In this document: piece after piece, positions 40,159-51,273 of the stretch
Numbering within the stretch: position 1 is the first letter of the stretch
How the letters are laid out: every line of letters starts with the position of its first letter
Source of the DNA: Symsagittifera roscoffensis
Lineage: Eukaryota > Xenacoelomorpha > Acoela > Convolutidae
Reading direction: 5' to 3'
DNA: 64,000 bases
NCBI RefSeq assembly: GCF_963678635.1
Contig: NC_087062.1
Span: forward strand, 76,624,349 to 76,688,348
Program-made: the position numbers and the translations under genes
The notes under the pieces: generated by a model
What the model saw: only the letters and a program-made list of their open reading frames with translations
Database searches by the model: none
Told to the model about the DNA's origin: nothing

Positions 40159-43100
40159 ATGGCAGACCGATTCTGGAACTCCGTGCCCGCGGCTCTGAAG
40201 AAGCCCACTCTTGACGACAGTAGAGGTATAGAACAATAGTTGGAAAGGATAGAACAGCGACAACGCGAGCTTGACGCACAAAAGGGAGCCAGGTCTAACG
40301 AACGAGTGGTGACAAGCTCGAGGCCGGAGTCGCGCATGGAGGTGGATGAAGCTCCCAGGGCTAGAGGACGGTTCAACCTTGACCGCGAGGCCAGGGAACA
40401 CATGAGTGAAGGCTTGGAGGTCTGGATACCGAATGACGTGACGCCTTCCTTGCGCAACCTAGAGACCCAACCTGTACGCCCTCTGATGGATGTGGTGTTA
40501 CCCGGATATACCCCAACCTCGACCTCGAGTGGCAGCCAGGTGAGTGGCGCCTCATCGCGCCTGAAGGAGCTGGGCGAGAAATTGCAGCAGCAGAGTCGTG
40601 AAAGATCGACAAGGCCAGAGCTTCCCCCAACTTGGAGGGAACAGCCGGTCAGAAACGTCGTGATCGCGAGCTACAAGAAGAATACAGAAGGGAACTACCA
40701 CAGGCACAATCGGCTGGACTGGAGTGCGGAACAGGGAGCCAGGAGGGACTGCTTCCATGACGCAGCCTGGGTGGAGTATCTAGCGCCACCTCGTGTGCCA
40801 GAGGGTGCGGTTCACCTCATTATAGGGGATAGCCTGGTGCGGGTGTTGACCCAGATACGGTCCCATTGGCAAACAGGAGTCTTGAGTTTCGCTGGAGCTG
40901 CCACGCCACAGATGTTGGCGACCCTGGACATGCTAGGGATGACCAAAGTTTACACAGTGACCCTGATGGTTGGGACCAACGACGTGTCAAGGGGAGAAGC
41001 GAGGAAAGTAGCGAGGCTGTGCGACAAGATGAGCTGCCTTCTTGAGGAACTGAGGATCCAGATGGACCCCATCCTGCTGACGGTATGCACGGTCCCCTAC
41101 AACATGATGTTTGATCAGCACGCCCTAGAGATGAACCAGAAGGTGCGGAGCCTGAACAAGATGATCCGAGACATACACCGGAAGAGTGTGCTTCCTCTCA
41201 GGATGTTGGACATAGCAGAACGTATGGAGAAAAAGGGATTCCCTGAAGACACCTCAAAAGATGGAATCCATTTCGATAGGCCAAGGGGAGCGGAGTGGCT
41301 GAACGACGTCTTCCAGGAACACATTAACACGCTAGAGGCGGACCTGCTGGAGACAGCCCAATTCACTTTAGGACCACCTCCCAACCCACCATTCCTTGCC
41401 TCGAGGGCCTTGGCTGGTCGCTTGGGAGCGAGAATTGATACTAGAGACAGTTCAAGGAGCAATCAGACCCGATTGCAGAGTGCCACGCCAATGGAGTCGG
41501 AGGAGGTAGAGTCATCAACACCTCCGGGCTCGGCGATGTCCTCTGTGGTGGTGGCAGATGGCAGGAGAGAAAAGAAGTCTATGGAGACTGCCCGCTTGAG
41601 ATATCCTGAGAAGGTGAAGGAACTGGATCTAGAGAGTTTGGAATGCAGACGAGAGTTGGCGGAAACCCTGGGGATCGAACGAGTGTCGCACGAGGATTTG
41701 AATAGACATCATTGCATAGACTGGTTGAAGGCTCATGAGGCGCACTTCTCGAGGGCGAAGTTGATGGAGACCACAGACCTGACGGGAATTCCCACAAAAA
41801 CGATCATGGGACCCATTAATTACAGACCTCTCAAGCTGCTGGGGAGTTCGGGACTTATAGCAGAACCTCCCAAGCACCGAACCAGCATCGCCAGAATCAG
41901 GTTGGCAACCCCGGCACAGTTGAAGGTGGTAGACAAGCTACTCAATCCGGGAGGAACGGGATTGCCAGACGCCGCTTACGAAGGCTCGAAATTGGCGGAA
42001 GATCCCAGGTACGGGAAGCCCTGTGGTGGCACCCAACTGGCCAAAACTCTGGCAGTTTACGATAGAACAGATCCAGCTGCGGCAAGAGTAGTCATTGTGG
42101 CGGGATCGGACTTCGAAGGAACGTCTCCCAAGTTGTTCTGGCCGGAGACTCTGGTATACTCCTTGCCAGGAGCCGAATTGAATCAGATGTTGACTCTAGT
42201 GGTAGCAATAAAGTCGGAGATGCCCTGTGAACCTGAACTGTTATTGTTTGCAGGGATGAATGATCACCTGCACGCGATGGGACTTCTTGAGCAACTAAAG
42301 GGGGATGAAATTCCGACATCAAAGAAGATATGGGAGGCTATTCAGGCGTTATTTGCGGCGATGAATGAGGTACAAGAGAACGTAGCCTCGAGATTTGGGT
42401 CCAAGACTAAGGTGGTGTTTACCACATCCCCGGGATACGCAAGTATGCCACCCGCCCTACAATTCGTGTACGCGGTCTTGATCCTGATAGCAGAAGGGAG
42501 TGAATGGCGGATTCTGATGGCAGCCCCCAATCGAGAGCTGGAGCCATTGAACTTGAGGCTTTACAAATCAGAATTGCCGGCGGCATGTGCTGACATATCT
42601 CATGCACTGAGGGGCTTTTACGGACTGGCCGACGTCCTGATTGTATTGGATGAGGTACTCTTGCTAGAGATATCGAACTTTGCTAGACAACTCAAGTTCA
42701 GCCCAGTCATCGGGGACGACCACCCGGCGATAAACCAGTTGACGGCCAGCCTGTGGTTCCGGAGTATGGATGTGAAAGTCGCAAATTCCACCAGCAGGAC
42801 TAGAGGTCCCAGCAACGAGAGAAGAAATGTGGTCGAGACGGAGAAACAGTTAGAATCGATGAAATATCGCTTGACTCAAGAGAATGGCTGGTGGCCATTC
42901 CTGACACCAAGGCTGGAGAACGTCACGAATAAAACGAGGGAGGAAGCACCACTCCTCGTGAAACAAATCTGGAGTTTTCTAGAGAAGCAACTGGAGCTAG
43001 CGGAAACGAGAGACATGACGGTGGTTAGATTTGTCTCGGCCGCCAATGAAGTGACGATTGGAGGATTTTGGAGAGAGCACGCCAACGGCGAATTGAAGAC

Positions 43101-46100
43101 TAGGAGAGATTACGAGATTCTCAAGTTCTTGAGTCCTTGCTGGGAGAGAGAATTCTTGGCAGGAGTGTTCGGCACCACGGCGACTATCTTCGGAGCCTTC
43201 GTACAGGAGATACTGGGCATGTCCATCAGCCTGCTCTTGGCCCTGTATTTGGTTTACCCCAGATACTTGTTCAACATGGGCCCAGCATACATGTTTAGTC
43301 GAGGAGTGGAGACACTTCGAGTTGATGGGTATCTGGCACTAGTACTCTTGACCCATGGGGAATTGGTGTCGTTTCATCGGTTAATGGAATATGGAGAACC
43401 TCTGTCTATGGGGAGAGTCCACACGAGCACTGAAACCAGCTCCTACAAGTGTGCCGCAGGGTTGAAGACACTGCTGGTGCAATACCTCATGATGCAGAAT
43501 CGATATATGACGGGTGAAGATGAGAACCCAACCTCGAGAGAAGAATGGGAGAAGGCGAACAGAGGGATGCCTCTGTTGACGGACCTGTGCCTGGCAATGA
43601 GGTCGGACCCAATGGGGATAATCCGGGGTCTAGAGGAGGTGGTGACCTGCATCTATGGTCCAGCAGTGACGTACGCGTTTCCAGATCCCCTGGTGATAAC
43701 GTATCGTCACTCGGTGACGCACTTGAGTCTCATCAGCGTACTGGATGGTACAGCGCTGAATTGGTGTCAGCAGGAGGTGCTCAGGGCGCGTATGAGCAAC
43801 ACGGTACTCTTCGGAAAAGTGAAAGATGCTGAGATGATGGTGTGCAACTTCAGGGGACAAATGCAATGCAGAATGGGAGGCAAGCGAGAGGGCCCCATTG
43901 AAATGTATCCAAAGTTTTGGAACCTAAACCCATTGACGGCCAACGGACGAGAAGTCTTGAGAATCCCCGCCTGGAAGGAGTGCTTTGCACTAGTCAAGAG
44001 GGAGCTGGAGGCCATAATGGAGAAAGAAATCCTACCAGCCACCATGCCTGAGTTCCCGACAGTCAGGAGGATGACCTTGGGAATGAATAGTCCCTTGGTG
44101 GTTCCCTCCATAATGGCGAAGATGATGACGGAGGAAACGCAGAGGCATTTCACGGATGGCTGGGATCCCCTGTTCATCGGCTACACGGCGGCAGTCTACT
44201 TCCACATCAGCGAGAGGAAGGTAAATTCGTGGACGACGCAAGCGAAAAAGAGTAGAGGTTCGCAGCCCCCTGGATATGAGGTGCGGAAAGTCTTGAGGAC
44301 TCTTGAAAAGGAAGGACTTGAGAATATGCTACCCATATGGGATGATGGCAGGATGATCGTGATGGAGGGACACGTCGCACTGGTGGACGACATGAAATTT
44401 GCCACGAGAAAATATAAGGCGCCCTATGGCTTGGAACAGGTGGAAATAAGACAGGAAGGAACAGAACTAGATGCAGCAGGTCAACTGCACGTAGCACTGA
44501 CGGAATACAAAAAGCTGGATCCTGCGACACCATCACCACTGTCCGTGGACACACCTGGAGACAAGAGGAGCGGACCCGTCGAGGACCGATTTAAGAAAAT
44601 TCTCGAGAGAAGGAGACATGAGTCAGAAGAAGAGAGTATGGATGAAACTCTCAGTGAAGCTGGTGAAGACATGGAAGTGGGGAATACGCCTGGACCAGGG
44701 CCATCAGGGGAGGAGCTCACCACTCAAGAGCTGTTGAAAGATTTGAGCGAGGAGAATTGGGCAGATACTGCCACACCACCCCTGATTCCGTCTCCGCGGA
44801 AGAACCTAGAGTTGCCATTGGCAGGTGAGACCTTCAATATGGGGATGTTACTCTTGAGCTCGGAGGAAAGGGAGAAGAACACGTTCGAAGGGAACAGGGA
44901 CATATTCTTGGGATCTCTCGAGGATGACGCTTGGCAGGAGTTCCTGGAGGAATTCAATCGAGAAGTGGGCAGCGAGACGACGCTGGACAAGTTCAAGAAG
45001 GAACTGTGGGACGCAGTAGTGAGATTCGGGGAACCGCTCCTGATAGGAACGGGCCTGGATGAGAAAGCAAGAAAAGAGCTGCTGAACAAGCTAGTGGAGC
45101 TGAGGAACGCACGATCGAAGACTAGAAAAGAGAAATGTGAGGACAGCTCTACTCTGAAACAAAAAACTGTGGATAAAATGGTTGATGATATAAAAAGGGA
45201 TAAGGTTGGGACTAGTAATATGATTAAAAGTACTAATATCCTTAAGGCTCGAGCAGGGGGGAGGCAAGAGTTGGAAGGAGTGGATGGAGAGGTCGAATCA
45301 ATGATGATAGCCACAACACCCTCGAGCAGAGATGTGAAGACTCGCAAGAGGAAGAGAGAAGTGGAAGGATGGGGTAGTCCTTCAGTGGATGCTGTTTCGG
45401 AAGGAAACTTGAGAGAGACGGCGCCCATCGTTTTGGCCCGATGCAAGACGGCGGCATACAAGAACAGCTCGGAGCTCAGGAAACCACTTGAAGTAGAAAA
45501 GGAAATAGAGGTTTCCACCAGTTCTACGTCAGAAGAAGACTTCAAGCCTCAGAAGGTAAACGTGAAGAGAGGTTCAACAAACGGACAGGTAGGGGAAGTG
45601 GAGATCGGCAAAGAATGGATCTCGAAGGCACATCAGGACATGGGCAAACAAGTGACGAGTGATCCATTGGAGAGGAACAAGACGAGGAACACTTCCCGGA
45701 CGTGGTGGGTGGCCCTCGAAACATTGAAGGAAATGGAGGACTGCTTGAAGAAGTTGGACAGTGGAATAGCTCGCAGGCGACGCAATTGGGCCACCCAGCA
45801 AAAAGCCGAGGTTAATAAGATAGAGATGGCAAGTCATCTGAAGAGGTCCTGGCAGAGTTTGTTGAAGGATCATTTTGAAGAGGCGATGAGAACATCCTCA
45901 TCAGCACCGCCACTAATGGCGAATCCCTTCGTTAGAACTGCGGGACAATTAATGTTCACCTGGAGTCTGGTGGGAATAGAGTTGGAGACATTGACCTCGT
46001 ATGACAGGCTGAAGTTGGGAAGCAAGAAGCTAGAGGTGTATCAGGCACTGATGCAACACGTGGCCAGGGACAATTCAGGCTTGAGCCTGGCTAGGAGAAA

Positions 46101-48462
46101 AGATGCCACATGTTTCTTGAGATGGACAATGTCAATGATGTCTGATAGCACCATCCTGGCATGCCACCAGAGAGCAAGTGGAAGTAAAACCATGGAGAGA
46201 AGAGTCTCAACGATCATCTTGAACGTATATCAGAGTACAGGAATAGAGAAAGAAGATGGTTCCAGACTATCCTTAGAGAACCATCGAAAGCTGGACGAGG
46301 TACGGAGGTTCTCTAATAAGAAGTTCGAGGAAGAACATGATGTTCACCGTAACCTGGCCTCGTCAGAACAGTACTCGAGACTCAGTGAGAAGGGGGAATA
46401 CCAATATGTGTCTGGAGTGATGGGAATAGCCTACAATCCCTTCTTAGACTCGGAAGCTGGAGGAGCCCACAGAAACCATGAGGTAGCGGAGCTACTGAAG
46501 TTTTGGACAGAAAGGATAATGGAGATAGACGCGGTGGAGAAAGAGGGGCCGAGCCTGGGCCTGATTCTTGAGAAAACACCAGAGGTGATAAGCATACCGC
46601 GCTCAAACAAGAGAGTTGAAGTGAACATGGGCGGTGGAGATGGCTTGTTAACCACGAACTTGGGAGTGATATGGAAGCTACTAAGACCCTCCTGGTGTCC
46701 ACATCCCCATGCGAGTCTAATCGAGGAAACCACCGAGCGAGTGAGGTTAGCACCAACGGAAGATGAAGATCTGGCGAAGTTGAGTGTGCTACATAAGCTA
46801 ATCACACCCCAGATGCAAGAGCCAAGCGAAAGGACGAGCGACCCCGGGTCAGCAAAGAAATTGGAGCCGGGTAGCTGTCTGGATTCGACGTGTGGGAACG
46901 GAGAGCACATCTGCGATGGACGGTCATGCGTCAGAATACTGTCGTTTCAAAAAGAAGACCTGGTCACTTGGTTCGAAGACATCACAGAAAGGGAGAAAAG
47001 TGAAGTGCAAATAATAGCGGAATGTTACGCGAGAACCACGGTGAATATAGTGACAGCTCTCGGATTCTTCTCGAGAATGTGTGGTCTGCAGGCACTGGAG
47101 AGACTGGAGTCTGAACATCATTTAGTGACGGCGTTGAGCGTAGAATCATGGCCCGGGGTGTTGCAGGTGACTCAAAAACACATCCGGAGCTGGAAAGTTG
47201 GTCTTGAGGCGGAAATGGGATTTCCCCTGAGCGAAGCTTATGGCTTGCCATTGAACGCGAAATCGCTGATAGGGTCAATGATGGCCAACTTGTGCGGAAG
47301 TCACTACCCGCTACACATGGCGATGGTGGAAGTGTCCAGCCAGAGAATACTGGTGGACAAGGCCTTCTCAGTGCCCAAGTGCGTGAGGTTGGCTCGGATG
47401 TCGCATCACTCGCACAAGTTGTTGAGAAAAATCAAAGGGACAGTACCAAAAGAATTGAGAGATGACTTAAGCGAAATCTGGGGAGAAGATCTTCTGAAGT
47501 TGGAAAGAGAAAACACAAGCGATCACGAGAGACAAAACGTGATCGGGAAACCTGTGGGAAGTACTCCGAACCTGGAAGACAACGACACGATGCACGAGAA
47601 AATGATGGAGCTTGAGCCTCTCTTGGAAGCCTCAGGGGAGCGTAATCTCAGGAGCATTGAGATCTCTCATGGGGAATGCCCATGCCACTGTTTGGCACAA
47701 ACGGTGTGGTATCCAGATCACAAGAACCTTTGCCTGGTGTGGGATGTGGAAGAGATTCGGTCGATCGGACTACCGGATCACCGGCAGAAGGTGACGCTCT
47801 TAGTAGTGAGTACGATGTTAGCTCTGAGATGGATAGAAGAGAATATAACGAAGTATCGGGAGGCGACGACGCCAACGGCTGAGTCAATATACGCGATAGA
47901 CTACAGCAGGAGACTCGAGTTGTTTGAGACTGCGTGCAAAGTATTCGCCATACCGACGGAAGTCAGGCACGTATGGAGTCGCTTGAGGTACTTTCCATGG
48001 TTTCGGGCGACACTGACGTCTTGGTTGTACAGGGCAACGAAAGATCACATGAGAAAACATCAAAAGGAGTATCGACAGTTCCAGGCCGAGATTGGGCCGG
48101 AAGCTTTCAAGAGACCCCTGCTAACCCATCGTAATGCGATCACGACGGGATGGAAGAGAGTGGGTAAGATGTCTAGAGACAATACCAAAGCGAGGGAGTC
48201 GATACTAGAGGAAGACCTGGCGAAGAACGTGAGCTTGAGCCTGCACAACTCCTTTTGCTTGAACCGAGAAGCTAGGGTGAAGGCACTACCCAACCAAGCA
48301 AAGAGATTGCAGGAGCAGAGGGAATGGATGCGATCCTATGAACAGCTGAAGGCTTGGGAGGAGATTGTGATTAGTTCCGATGATGAAGAGGAACTGTTGA
48401 GACAGTTTGCCGCATCTAGCACTTCAGGATGCAGTACCTCCAAGGCGAAGAGCACGAGATGA
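40159..48462 (+). CDS. Giant second ORF of element A with SGNH hydrolase-like domains
   Basis: The likely start is ATG 40159 (MADRFWNSVPAALKK). A TAG at 40237-40239 follows after 26 codons, and the frame is then open for 2,740 codons, with the next ATG at 40336. Numbering from 40240: a complete SGNH/GDSL domain at about 190-365 has IIGDSLVR (Ser), the SFAGAA Gly, VGTNDV (Asn) and DGIHFDRP (Asp, His). A second, degenerate one at about 615-830 has VAGSDF, FAGMNDHLH and GDDHPAIN. A hydrophobic segment lies near 976-1010, an acidic linker near 1460-1500, and Cys/His clusters at about 2217 (CGNGEHICDGRSC) and 2480 (CPCHC). A SUMO-interaction-like tail (EIVISSDDEEE) is at about 2708. No envelope features (signal peptide, furin site, terminal anchor) are visible. 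Copies B and C carry diverged versions, so the ORF is an ancestral part of the family. Its function is unknown. Confidence 0.85.
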
Positions 48463-48891
48463 ATGGGCAAATCGGATGGATCTTGAGTCTTGAGAGGGAA
48501 GGGGGGCTTGAGCGTGGATCCGAGTGAAACTTGGATTCACGAAAAAGAAATTTTAACAAAGCAAATATTGTTACTAATATACTATATTTATTATATAAAT
48601 CGAAATGCTGCATGACAATTTCCTGATTGAATAGGACAAAAGAGATTTTAAAATGATTGGCTTGAAAAGCGAAAATTCAAGGGTGCAGGTGTGTGCAGAT
48701 TTTGATTGCTGTTTAGCAATAGTGTGAAAATTTTACATGGCTGTGAATTTTGGGGTGTAGATAAGCTTAAGTCTGCTGCAAACTTCTGTAAATGACCACT
48801 GGCACTGTATCTTGAGCAACACTCGGTTTTCTGGGACTCACTGGCAGAAGACAGCACGTGATGAGGACATCGATCTCGAGTCCGGGGAGTA
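48463..48891 (+). other. 3' untranslated region and polypurine tract of element A
   Basis: 429 bp from the ORF2 stop to the 3' LTR. It ends GTCCGGGGAGTA right before TGTG; the same string precedes the LTR of element B, which marks the conserved plus-strand primer tract. A second purine run (GAGAGGGAAGGGGGG) lies near 48490-48508, flanked by CTTGAG motifs. Confidence 0.7.
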
Positions 48892-49776
48892 TGTGCCAGT
48901 CGGTCATATTTGGAAGTTTGACCTTGAGAAGAGCAGAAAACACTTGATTTTGGAGTGAAATTTAATTTTTCAAAATTTCGAATGGAACATGTCATGCACG
49001 ATTTTCTCGCGATAACTGAAAATCAGAAAAAGAAAAGAGAACAATTTCAGAACAATTGCGGGAAAGTTGTCAGATAAAAACGAGTGTGAAATTGCAATTC
49101 GCAATTTCCATCATAGTGAACAAGAGTAGAGCTGTCCTATCTGAAATAGAAGACAGAGTGTTCCCGAGAGAACAATTATTCGAACTGGACCAGAGTGAAC
49201 CTTCGACGGAAAGGTGGACAGCTTGAGTGTCCCAATGGTCCACATAAAACTGCAGTCTAGAGTAAAAACTTGTTCTTGTTGTTAAAACTGACTGACATTA
49301 AACTTATCTTAGTTACTTTATTGATTCTTGAGTTGTTTACCGACTTATTTACTTCCTGGTTCTTGAGCGTGCTACAATGTGAGTACTTAATTTAATTTCT
49401 AGAGTGTGTTTTATGATTGTTATGTTGAGGTAAGGCGAGTTTTAGGTTGATCCATCTGAAATGGATCAAAGTTCCACTGTCTAATAAAAAAGCAACTTAA
49501 CGGATTGTTCCAACCCGGTTTTTAACGGCGTTCATGTATTTTGGGTATCTAGAGACCTAAGTATGGGGACGTTTCTAATTCTAGAGTGGGGGGATATTTT
49601 AGTAGTAGCCTTTAAGCTGTAACGGGTCGTAGTCTCATGTCACAAGCGAACCGAATTGGCTCCGACTGATTTGAGGCGGAAAAACACAAGAGATAGTGTC
49701 CCTGACTCCTGAGCCAATAGTTATAGGGCCTATTTTTCTTAAGCCTCATGTGTGACTGCAGTAGACGAATGTTACA
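48892..49776 (+). repeat. 3' LTR of element A
   Basis: 885 bp, same ends as the 5' LTR and no difference in the segments compared. Followed by GCGCTTAAGG, which resumes element C. Confidence 0.9.
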
Positions 49777-50134
49777 GCGCTTAAGGGGATAGAAAATTGG
49801 TCTTGAGGCAGAAATGGGATTTCCAGTAAGCGAGGCCTACAGTCTACCAATGAATGCGAAGTCTCTGTTGGGATCAGTCGTGGCTAACCTGCGCGGGAGT
49901 CATTATCCCTTACACATGGCGATGGTGGAAGCATCTAGTCAGAGGATGCTGATCGACAAGGCTTTTTCGGTGCCCAAGTACGTACGCTTGGCGCGGATGT
50001 CACATCATTCACATCGGTTGTTGCGGAAGATGCTGGGAGCGGTGCCTGGAAATCGAAGGGAGGACTTGAGTGAGATCTGGGGGGAGGAACTTTTGAGTTC
50101 GGAAAAAGAGAACACTAGTGACTTTAAGAGGCAA
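49777..50134 (+). pseudogene. Element C ORF2 fragment, right of the element A insertion
   Basis: After GCG the sequence reads LRG, a TAG at 49790-49792 where A has Trp, then KIGLEAEMGFPVSEAYSLPM and on to FKRQ. It is a close relative of element A ORF2 about residues 2312-2430. It stops at 50134 where the LTR of element B begins. Together with 27205-27294 it is all that is visible of copy C. Confidence 0.85.
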
Positions 50135-50565
50135 TGTAACATTAGCCCGGAAGATACATATCGACGGATAACAAAACTAAGTCTTAAGACGACTGGCTAG
50201 CGTCTAAACAGAGCTTTGCATGTTTTTCACCGTCTCTACCAAGCCAGTACTTTTCGGTGGTCTTTCTTACATCAGGCTGACAAAAACGCTACTGTTCTCC
50301 GGCTTCGACCAGAACGCTCAAATTAACTGAATTACATGCGAAATTAACATACATGTAACATTCGCCCGGAAGATACATATCGACGGATAACAAAACTAAG
50401 TCTTAAGACGACTGGCTAGCGTCTAAACAGAGCTTTGCATGTTTTTCACCGTCTCTACCAAGCCAGTACTTTTCGGTGGTCTTTCTTACATCAGGCTGAC
50501 AAAAACGCTACTGTTCTCCGGCTTCGACCAGAACGCTCAAATTAACTGAATTACATGCGAAATTA
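50135..50565. repeat. 219-bp tandem duplication of the element B LTR end
   Basis: Positions 50135-50346 and 50354-50565 are nearly identical 212-bp units (one visible difference, TTAGCCC against TTCGCCC), separated by ACATACA. Each begins TGTAACATT, the complement of the LTR terminus, so the LTR carries two successive 3' ends. The same pair recurs at 56330-56760. Confidence 0.85.
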
Positions 50566-51273
50566 GTGAGCTCATGGCTGGGTCTCTGTATCCCCAGACC
50601 ACGAGGTCACTCCTAAAAACAGGGCTACTACTTATCATATTACTATTGTTTTTGTTCAGTAGATAAAAATCATCATCTCCATCGAAGATGAATCAACCCT
50701 TTCCCCCAACTCCTAGCACCTCATCCTTGTCAAAACTAATCAAAATATCAGTTAAATTCAAGTCAGGACATGACAGGATGCTAAAAGTTTATGTGAGTTA
50801 ATAAAAGTTTCCGTCCCGAGACCCTTCCGGATTCTTGAATCCGCCGAATCAAGCTCCTTACTCTTGATTTCTTGCTAATCCGGAAGGCTGGTTCTCACCC
50901 TTCACCGTTGTTGGCAACGGCCTTGCAACTATTGTAGCAGCACAATAGTTGCAACTCGGAACGTTCTCTGCTATTCTGTAGTTTGTTGTCGTTCTCCAAT
51001 CTCGATTTTCGTACTGTTCGCAATCGCAGATAAAAGTTGTTCTGTTTTTCACTCGCTTTTTGTTAAAATGGCCGTTTCAGCATTTCTCAGAAATGTGACG
51101 TCATCATTCGAATTTTTGAAAATTTAAAATACTAGAATATTCTAGCCCTCAACGTTTGGCTAAACGTTCCAATAATGTCGCTAATCCTTCGAAATCATCA
51201 ACTCGGAAGGCTTACTGCTCAAAATTCGAATCCTGCATAAATTGCATTTTGGCCATTCTGGTCGAATGTCACA
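50135..51273 (-). repeat. 3' LTR of element B (copy 1)
   Basis: 1139 bp on the minus strand, starting TGTGACATTCG at 51273 and ending AATGTTACA at 50135. Both ends and the preceding GTCCGGGGAGTA tract match element A, but the body differs. It inserts into C right after CAA at 50132-50134. The end region is duplicated in tandem (see 50135-50565). Confidence 0.8.

Larger units (their letters stand above)
27295..49776 (+). mobile_element. Giant Ty3/gypsy-type LTR retrotransposon, element A (22.5 kb)
   Basis: It is bounded by 885-bp direct LTRs (27295-28179, 48892-49776) that begin TGTGCC and end TTACA and show no difference in the segments I compared. Order: LTR, candidate primer site, 2.7-kb leader with two tandem-repeat arrays, Gag-PR-RT-RNase H-IN-macrodomain-like polyprotein, spacer with splice acceptor, ORF2 of about 2,740 codons, short purine tract, LTR. 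PR-RT-RNaseH-IN order and the GPF motif after IN place it in Ty3/gypsy. Typical members are 5-9 kb, so this is unusually large, mainly because of ORF2. Identical LTRs mean recent insertion, yet two in-frame stops are present. The flanking target duplication appears to be only GCG. The coding part is far richer in GC than the host sequence. Confidence 0.9.

Noticed and set aside
44724-45545. 273-codon minus-strand frame opposite element A ORF2
   Set aside because: Ser/Leu-rich shadow of the acidic, Lys-rich coding strand, with no domain or codon signature. The same applies to the other antisense frames over 30848-48462.
40159-48462. ORF2 considered as an envelope protein
   Set aside because: No signal peptide, cleavage site or C-terminal membrane anchor; the N-terminal part is a cytosolic-type SGNH fold and the protein is several times longer than any envelope.
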